Source: a virus
DNA: 60,746 bases
IMG/VR virus record: IMGVR_UViG_3300049491_000195
Coordinates: 1-60,746 of that record
Reading direction: 5' to 3' (one strand)
Shown here one piece after another: positions 56,398 to 60,746 of this stretch (position 1 is its first letter; the number at the start of each line of letters is the position of its first letter). Below the pieces are notes generated by a model that saw only the letters and a list, made by a program, of their open reading frames with translations, was not told where the DNA came from and did not search any database. Both the position numbers and the translations under genes were made by a program.

Positions 56398-56946
56398 TTA
56401 GTTTAACCTCGCGTTTATTATTTTCCAGTCTATAATGTTCCAAATACTTTTAAGGTATTTCTCCTTATCAGCACCGTAGTCTATTATATACGAATGTTCC
56501 CACATGTCAACAATTAATGCCACATTGCTAACATCCTTATGATTGGTGATTGTTTTGATAATCCCCTTTGTATCTAAATATACCCAGCCCGAGCCGTGTA
56601 TACCTAGGGCAGTTTTTGTGAACGATTCCTTAAACTTGTCAAAGTCTCCAAACTTACTGTTGATAAGAATTTTGGATGCATCAGATGGTTTATTTGATGA
56701 TTTTGGAACTTGAAGCTGCTCAAAGAATAGTGTATGCAGCTTTGCTCCTGCTACTTGAAATTCTCCCTCGCCGGCAAGTGCCTTTTTGACATAATTTTTG
56801 TACAGTGTTCCATAATGCAAGTCAATTGCATCCTTGGAAAATACTGGAGACAGTTCTGTATCTTTTACAGGTAATTGAATCTGATAAACCTCTGTCTCAG
56901 CAGTTACCTTCTCAATTAAAGTACGAAATGAGTTATCGTCTGACAT
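56398..56946 (-). CDS. Fe/Mn superoxide dismutase-like protein
   Basis: 182 aa. Possible metal ligands follow the Fe/Mn SOD pattern: H44 (IDLHYGTLYKNYV), H71 (GAKLHTLFFEQL), D147 and H151 (LIVDMWEHSYIIDYGADKEK). Y52 falls in the place of the active-site Tyr34. The family's second-shell HxxxH is changed to L48/Y49, and the usual NN before H71 is GA, so activity may be altered. Late promoter CATAAATAC gives a predicted leaderless start on this ATG. It could protect the virion or infected cell against superoxide, or serve a structural role. Confidence 0.7.
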   Translation of the reverse strand: MSDDNSFRTLIEKVTAETEVYQIQLPVKDTELSPVFSKDAIDLHYGTLYKNYVKKALAGEGEFQVAGAKLHTLFFEQLQVPKSSNKPSDASKILINSKFGDFDKFKESFTKTALGIHGSGWVYLDTKGIIKTITNHKDVSNVALIVDMWEHSYIIDYGADKEKYLKSIWNIIDWKIINARLN

Positions 56947-56950
56947 AATA

Positions 56951-56959
56951 GTATTTATG
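56951..56959 (-). promoter_or_regulatory. T4-type late promoter CATAAATAC
   Basis: Predicted start on the A of the SOD-like ATG (56946). Confidence 0.7.
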
Positions 56960-57992
56960 GAAAATGGAGGAACTTAGATTTGTTATCGTAGAACCTCTTT
57001 ACACCGACCATTCTGTCAAGTGTACCACGTTCAATGATTTCATCAAGGTATTTCTTAACTTCAATATCTGCTTCCTCTTGTGGAATTTCTTCAAGTGTGA
57101 TATTTGACACAGATATGGTGGCCAAATTGGTTGGATCTTGCCCTAAAATTACAGGGAAGAAAGTAACATTTGCCTTACCATACAAAACGTCTCTATAATC
57201 CACATTTACAGAATAATCTTCGCTTGCAGGTTGGACAAATAGAATGGAGTGAAAGTTTCTTGCGTCAGAATTAACAATTCCCAAGAATTCCGACCTGGAT
57301 GCATGATAAGAATGAATCTTATTTTCGTCAATTACATTCGACGAACCCTTACCAAACAATACATGGGTGTAGGAAGTATCATCCTGTGCAATAATATTCC
57401 TATAGAAGAAAGACAGTGCTGAGATATGATTTTGGTAGAAGGTTCTTAGGTCGAGCTTTGCAGTTGTTTGCAGAATATAATTGGTTACGGCATTCAGCGC
57501 ACTATAACTTTCAATTTCTTCAACAATTTCAACATGTATGCCAATCGCCACTTCAACCACAATGACGGAATTGTAAAACGTTTCATAATCCGATTTATAC
57601 TTTAGGTAAATGGGTTCGTCTACCTCTCCCACAATTTGGAACATGGTGTGATTCTGACACACAAGATATGCCATTGTGGAGAAAGTATCCGGATTATACA
57701 GACTGCGCGGATTACTATTCTGGTTCTTATTTTCCATTGAGTTGGTAATAATCACGCTTGGATGATCATACAACTCTTTACTGATATGAACTTCGTTTCC
57801 GGCGATAATTGCAATCAAACCATTTAATCCAGGATCAACAATCATCTGGGCCTTATTTCCTTGAATGAAAAATCGCTGATCAAAGAAGGTATCCAGGTTA
57901 GTGTGTTGATACTTTTCCTGGATAGCTGAATAACTTAGTTCTGGGTAGTATTTTCCTAGGAAGGCTTTTACTGGAATTCTATTATCGGACAT
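56955..57992 (-). CDS. Hypothetical late protein, 345 aa
   Basis: Beta-rich protein (VGEVDEPIYLKYKSD; IVVEVAIGIHVEIVEEIESY) with C-terminal acidic helix EEADIEVKKYLDEIIERGTL. Some pattern of SufB/SufD-like beta-helix (repeated V-E-x-V strands) can be imagined but I could not match the conserved motifs, so function is left open. A late promoter (58012) and CAGGAG ribosome site precede it. Possibly linked with the next gene, clpS, only by proximity. Confidence 0.55.
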   Translation of the reverse strand: MSDNRIPVKAFLGKYYPELSYSAIQEKYQHTNLDTFFDQRFFIQGNKAQMIVDPGLNGLIAIIAGNEVHISKELYDHPSVIITNSMENKNQNSNPRSLYNPDTFSTMAYLVCQNHTMFQIVGEVDEPIYLKYKSDYETFYNSVIVVEVAIGIHVEIVEEIESYSALNAVTNYILQTTAKLDLRTFYQNHISALSFFYRNIIAQDDTSYTHVLFGKGSSNVIDENKIHSYHASRSEFLGIVNSDARNFHSILFVQPASEDYSVNVDYRDVLYGKANVTFFPVILGQDPTNLATISVSNITLEEIPQEEADIEVKKYLDEIIERGTLDRMVGVKRFYDNKSKFLHFP

Positions 57993-58011
57993 TCGACTCC
58001 TGCATTACAGG

Positions 58012-58020
58012 ATATTTATG
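58012..58020 (-). promoter_or_regulatory. T4-type late promoter CATAAATAT
   Basis: Minus strand, 19 bp upstream of the 56955-57992 ATG. Confidence 0.65.
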
Positions 58021-58021
58021 G

Positions 58022-58333
58022 TTATACTTCTTCAAATGTTGCAGTTAGCGGGAAGTTATTCGCACGAGAGAATGAAATAGTCTCGATCGTCTTTTCTTCC
58101 GCAATTTCTCTTGTATAAGGAGAACCTGCAATGCCCTGTTGGTTGACGTGGATGGCCTTTGTGATTTCAATGGCATCTTCCACAGTCCTGTGGAAAATCT
58201 GGACAAGGACAAGTATCACGAAATCAAATGTCGTGGTATCGTCGTTGTGGAGCAGGACCTTGTACATCTTTGGAATCTGTACTTTGATCGTCTCATCAAT
58301 TTTCTCGATGACTTCAATATCTGCGGTTGACAT
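58022..58333 (-). CDS. clpS: ClpS-like N-degron adaptor
   Basis: A 103-aa ClpS. The core YKVLLHNDDTTTFDFVILVL aligns with E. coli [20 protein letters not shown]; N30 and D31 are the N-degron amine-binding residues and H62 (KAIHVNQQGIAG) corresponds to the conserved His. The Met gate residue of the family is replaced (F36 region), so specificity may differ. It should deliver proteins with N-terminal Phe/Leu/Trp/Tyr to ClpA. A clpA homologue (26737) is in the same genome. Confidence 0.92.
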   Translation of the reverse strand: MSTADIEVIEKIDETIKVQIPKMYKVLLHNDDTTTFDFVILVLVQIFHRTVEDAIEITKAIHVNQQGIAGSPYTREIAEEKTIETISFSRANNFPLTATFEEV

Positions 58334-58342
58334 ATTCGTAAT

Positions 58343-58377
58343 CCCCGGGTAATTGCGTTAGTTTACGCTACCCGGGG
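58343..58377. promoter_or_regulatory. Inverted repeat CCCCGGGTA-N17-TACCCGGGG around the -10
   Basis: Perfect 9-bp inverted repeat. The -10 hexamer is inside the 17-bp loop and the TTGACA is just outside. No T-run follows, so this is not a terminator for hsp20; it looks like a protein-binding operator, or could form a cruciform. Confidence 0.5.
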
Positions 58378-58388
58378 CCTCTTGTCAA
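58360..58388 (-). promoter_or_regulatory. sigma70-type promoter for clpS
   Basis: TTGACA, 17 bp, TAAACT on the minus strand. Confidence 0.8.
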
Positions 58389-58394
58389 GAAATA

Positions 58395-58817
58395 TTACTT
58401 AATGGCAATGAGCTTAGGTTGTACTTCCTCTGGAAGATTCCTCATCAATGTGATTGATAGGATACCATCTTCGAGTTTAGCATCAACGATTTCTAAGAAT
58501 TCGGCCATCTTAAACTTCTTTTCAAAGTTGCGACGACCAATGCCACGATATTGGAAAGTATCTTCCGCATCCTCTGGGAAACCGTTTTCCTTTGTGCCTT
58601 TAATAACAAGTTCACCCTGGTGTTCGGTAACAGAGATTTCATTCTTCTTGAATCCTGCCACTGCTAACTCAAGTATGAATACATTCTCAGTATTCTTGAT
58701 GATATTGTGTGGTGGATAGTTGTTTGTTGGAATGTGGAACTCCCTGAAGACAGGTCCAAAACCAAGAGACATTGCCTCGAGTTGATCAAAGAGGCGTGAG
58801 AAGTCGTTTCTAGACAT
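58395..58817 (-). CDS. Small heat-shock protein, Hsp20/IbpA-like
   Basis: A 140-aa alpha-crystallin-domain protein. The N-terminal arm is about 30 residues. The alpha-crystallin core reads NYPPHNIIKNTENVFILELA, GFKKNEISVTEHQGELVIKG and LEDGILSITLMRNLP (with the ILSI-type strand), matching IbpA. sHsps bind unfolding proteins without ATP and pass them to DnaK/ClpB. The leader contains a ROSE-like hairpin at the Shine-Dalgarno site, and a late promoter lies just upstream. Confidence 0.9.
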   Translation of the reverse strand: MSRNDFSRLFDQLEAMSLGFGPVFREFHIPTNNYPPHNIIKNTENVFILELAVAGFKKNEISVTEHQGELVIKGTKENGFPEDAEDTFQYRGIGRRNFEKKFKMAEFLEIVDAKLEDGILSITLMRNLPEEVQPKLIAIK

Positions 58818-58890
58818 AATTTACTCCTAATATAGCAAGTTATTTGCGCACCATGCGCGATTTGCAAGGCCCCACTATTGGGCACCCTGC
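58818..58890 (-). promoter_or_regulatory. ROSE-type RNA thermometer candidate in hsp20 leader
   Basis: The ~73-nt leader from the predicted start to the ATG. Its last hairpin pairs CUUGCU (58839-58834) with AGGAG (58828-58824) around a 5-nt AUAUU loop, with one bulged G: the signature U-U-G-C-U / AGGA pairing of ROSE elements that hide the ribosome site. A second hairpin GCGCA-N3-TGCGC lies at 58846-58858, and a third stem TTTGCA/TGCAAA with GCCC/GGGC inside spans 58861-58893. Multi-hairpin layout and sHsp target fit ROSE. Confidence 0.6.
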
Positions 58891-58894
58891 AAAT

Positions 58895-58903
58895 TTATTT
58901 ATC
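58895..58903 (-). promoter_or_regulatory. T4-type late promoter GATAAATAA for hsp20
   Basis: Minus strand, 78 bp upstream of the hsp20 ATG. Gives the leader that carries the candidate thermometer. Confidence 0.6.
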
Positions 58904-58908
58904 ACTGA

Positions 58909-59763
58909 TTATAGAGGTGTGAACCTAAAATTCTTTACCCACATATAACGAGTGACGTCGGGTGTACCTAGTCCACCCCAATTTGTATCATTGGTCCCCC
59001 AATGATTGAACAAGAACGGTGCTGGTTGAGTTGGTACAACCTTTGTATGTGTACCAATTAGCACATTATTTCTGTAGAATTGAATCTTACCGGGTGTCCA
59101 AACAAACTTATAGTCGAAGAATGCTTCGTGTGGAAGTGCTCCGGCCGGAGAAACATCAGTATGCTCATTTGGCTTGGTTTCATCAATCCAAGATGTAAGT
59201 TGAGTGGTGCGATTTCTTTCGTTACCTTCAACTTCAATGTCAATTTCCGTTGCAGAAGCTGTCAAATAGTTGAAGCAACCAGTAATGGATCCACTAACAG
59301 GTGTTCCTACGGCTTCAGGTGTTGCTGCTGTTGAGCTTGCCTTAACTGAATATTCGTATGTACCATATCCAAACTTCTCTACAGTAGCAATCTCGCCACC
59401 CTTTGAGGAAATACCATACGACACCGCCGATTGGTTCAGGGTTAAGCACAAAACACCGTTAACAATTGTGGCGTTTTTGGCTAAAAACGTGCCCTTGTGT
59501 ACTGCGTTAGTGCCAGGTGCTGCCCATGTAGAGATGACCCATTTTGCAGGATCAATTTTACCAGAATCAAATCCATCAACAAAGGTAGGCAATGCTACCA
59601 CTGGTGGAGGTGCTGGTACAGGAGCAGGTGGTGGGGGCACGAGTGCCGGAGGCATCGGTGCAGGTGGGGTAAAAGGAGGAGGCGCCGGAACAGGTGTTGG
59701 CGCCGGAACAGAAATTGTATTCTTTCCGAATAGTTTATCGAGAAATCGTCTTATTGCTTTCAT
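58909..59763 (-). CDS. GH16-like glycanase with Pro-rich linker
   Basis: 284-285 aa (two ATGs at 59766/59763). Residues 1-17 MMKAIRRFLDKLFGKNT are amphipathic, 20-60 a Pro/Ala-rich linker, then a beta-jelly-roll domain. The GH16 catalytic motif is TEIDIEVEGNERN (E174, D176, E178; family E-I/L-D-x-E). WTPGKIQFYRNNVLIGTHT and FNHWGTNDTNWGGLGTPDV are GH16-like. It should cut beta-1,3/1,4-glucans, agar-like or other beta-glycans, perhaps host exopolysaccharide or capsule. A TATAAATAT element inside the preceding deacetylase gene can drive it. Confidence 0.75.
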   Translation of the reverse strand: MKAIRRFLDKLFGKNTISVPAPTPVPAPPPFTPPAPMPPALVPPPPAPVPAPPPVVALPTFVDGFDSGKIDPAKWVISTWAAPGTNAVHKGTFLAKNATIVNGVLCLTLNQSAVSYGISSKGGEIATVEKFGYGTYEYSVKASSTAATPEAVGTPVSGSITGCFNYLTASATEIDIEVEGNERNRTTQLTSWIDETKPNEHTDVSPAGALPHEAFFDYKFVWTPGKIQFYRNNVLIGTHTKVVPTQPAPFLFNHWGTNDTNWGGLGTPDVTRYMWVKNFRFTPL

Positions 59764-60562
59764 CATTGCAGGCCTTTACATGTTTTGTCTGCAACATTTC
59801 TTCGAAATCGACAATGTTGCAGCGTCCGTCTATATTTATACGACGAACCTGTAAAGGTGACATCCCAACAGAATTATTACTATCCGATGTTACCAGCATA
59901 GTTGATGTAAATCCCATATCCGAAATCATCTTCATCACATCACTGCGAATATAGCCAAATGGCCATGCAAAGGATTTAACTTTTACACCAATAGCATGTT
60001 CAATGAGTATCTTTGACATAGCAATCTCGCCAATCATGGTGCGACTGTCGAGACTATCCATCTTATCTGCCCATTCCATAAAATGGGTGTGAGTATGTGC
60101 CCCAATTTCAAAATTCTTATTCTGAGCCAATAACATCAACTCACTTTCAGTTAAATATTCGGGATCATTTACAAACCCACTCACAGCATAGAAAGTAGCA
60201 GAAAAATTGTGTCCATTTAAGACTCGTACAGCATTCAATCCAGATTTCCAACCGTCATCGAATGTCAATACTACAGTCTTAGAAGGAAGTTGTATATTTC
60301 CGTTCAGGAATTCTGTCAATTCGGACGCTGTAATTGTCTTGTATCCGTTTGCTTGGAGATAAGACATCTGTTCGGCAAATTTGGAGGTTCCTACAATCGT
60401 CTCACCTAATGGTTTAGAGTCTGTCACCTGATGATACATCAGGGCAGGAATTTCTATTGGCGTGCAAGATTCCTTATTAATAGTAGACGAACTCATACAA
60501 CGGCCATTGGCAAAAACACTGCATGAGGTAATTGCAATCAGGGCGCCAATCAGAAATTTCAT
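59735..60562 (-). CDS. Secreted polysaccharide deacetylase (NodB-like)
   Basis: 275 aa from the ATG at 60562. The N-terminus MKFLIGALIAITSCSVFANG is a signal peptide. NodB motifs: VLTFDDGWKSGL (D102, D103) and FEIGAHTHTHFMEW (H156, H158, H160). FAWPFGYIRSDVM carries motif 3-like arginine/proline. It should deacetylate N-acetyl sugars in peptidoglycan, chitin or exopolysaccharide outside the cytoplasm. It overlaps the GH16 start by 29 nt, so the two enzymes are probably co-expressed. Confidence 0.85.
   Translation of the reverse strand: MKFLIGALIAITSCSVFANGRCMSSSTINKESCTPIEIPALMYHQVTDSKPLGETIVGTSKFAEQMSYLQANGYKTITASELTEFLNGNIQLPSKTVVLTFDDGWKSGLNAVRVLNGHNFSATFYAVSGFVNDPEYLTESELMLLAQNKNFEIGAHTHTHFMEWADKMDSLDSRTMIGEIAMSKILIEHAIGVKVKSFAWPFGYIRSDVMKMISDMGFTSTMLVTSDSNNSVGMSPLQVRRINIDGRCNIVDFEEMLQTKHVKACNDESNKTISR
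59832..59840 (-). promoter_or_regulatory. T4-type late promoter TATAAATAT inside the deacetylase gene
   Basis: Consensus TATAAATA on the minus strand, about 60 nt upstream of the GH16 start, which would allow GH16 to be made late alone. Confidence 0.55.
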
Positions 60563-60746
60563 TTTATGGTCACTTTCGAAGTTGAACAACAGTCCATTAG
60601 CTGATTATACACTTCGGGCGTCACGTTTACGCAACCGGCTGTGACAGTTATACGATGCTCAGCATATGGGCTTCTAATTCTTGCAAGACGTTGTTGCCCT
60701 GGGATATCTAATACCCGATGGATGGCGTATATATCATTTCCATCTA
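60559..60746 (-). CDS. L,D-transpeptidase-like domain, C-terminal part
   Basis: The 3' end of a gene cut by the right edge. The frame, ending TGA with ATGA overlap on the deacetylase start, reads YAIHRVLDIPGQQRLARI then SPYAEHRITVTAGCVNVTPE. The H...R-x-T-x-GC motif is the YkuD-type L,D-transpeptidase active site (Cys in TAGCVNV, His in AIHRV). It should act on peptidoglycan peptides. The role in phage is unknown. Confidence 0.65.
   Translation of the reverse strand, partial: DGNDIYAIHRVLDIPGQQRLARIRSPYAEHRITVTAGCVNVTPEVYNQLMDCCSTSKVTIK

Noticed and set aside
56955-57992. SufB/SufD-like Fe-S scaffold
   Set aside because: Beta-strand periodicity hinted at it, but no conserved motif could be confirmed.
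1-60746. CRISPR array, integrase/attachment sites, insertion sequences
   Set aside because: No regularly spaced repeats, recombinase motif or terminal inverted repeat was seen; the closest repeats are short promoter elements and fibre repeats.

Overview
The window is an accessory-rich stretch of a large T4-like (myovirus-type) bacteriophage genome. It encodes a family-B DNA polymerase, a gp45-type sliding clamp, a gp44-type clamp loader, a T4-type DNA ligase whose active-site lysine is residue 159 as in T4, a DsbA-like protein, long tail-fibre proteins and many small unknown genes packed with 1-40 bp overlaps. Nearly everything lies on the minus strand; only a phoH-like gene (about 31.6-32.5 kb) and one small leaderless gene (45.25-45.64 kb) are on the plus strand. 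The host is probably a Gram-negative bacterium: promoters match the sigma70 consensus, there is an outer-membrane-barrel-like secreted protein, and the chaperone/protease parts resemble proteobacterial ones. I found no tRNA, rRNA, CRISPR array or insertion sequence. No stretch longer than 300 bases lacks a gene.

Layout. 0-10.4 kb: nucleotide and sugar genes, including queE (cut by the window edge), a QueD-like T-fold protein, a TGT/DpdA-like transglycosylase, galE, a glycosyltransferase, MazG and a DHH phosphoesterase. The que/dpdA set suggests 7-deazaguanine DNA modification. 10.6-15.4 kb: clamp, DNA polymerase, DsbA-like protein, IscU. 15.4-26.6 kb: late genes with a holin-like protein and four or five tail-fibre/adhesin genes. 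26.7-31.5 kb: ClpA-like unfoldase, DnaJ/CbpA, a small membrane protein, translation factor IF-1 and two unknowns. 31.6-37.5 kb: phoH, two duplicated membrane proteins, HAD phosphatase, clamp loader, GroES-like protein, a DnaE-like fragment. 37.5-43.4 kb: an array of very small genes, several of one paralogous family, plus dCMP deaminase and a second MazG. 43.5-51.4 kb: alpha/beta hydrolase, A-type Fe-S carrier, ClpP, exonuclease and two large late proteins whose N-termini look like T4 capsid-targeting sequences. 51.4-56 kb: an HNH-RNA ligase fusion, beta-barrel protein, DNA ligase and VWA metallopeptidase. 56-60.7 kb: SOD-like protein, ClpS, Hsp20, GH16 glycanase, polysaccharide deacetylase and an L,D-transpeptidase fragment.

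Two promoter classes stand out. About a dozen near-perfect sigma70 promoters (TTGACN, mostly 17 bp spacer, TAtAcT/TAcAcT) precede replication, metabolic and proteolysis genes. Eighteen copies of an [GC]ATAAATA[CT] element resembling the T4 late promoter TATAAATA precede tail, holin-like, Hsp20, SOD-like and putative internal virion genes. Several promoters of both classes place the predicted transcription start on the ATG, which predicts leaderless mRNAs.

The most striking systems are: a phage-encoded set of all three ClpA-ClpP-ClpS components with DnaJ, GroES-like and Hsp20 chaperones; a candidate ROSE-type RNA thermometer in the hsp20 leader; the IscU plus A-type Fe-S assembly pair; a phage IF-1; and the HNH-RNA ligase fusion. 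All functional statements rest on reading motifs by eye; no database search was run.
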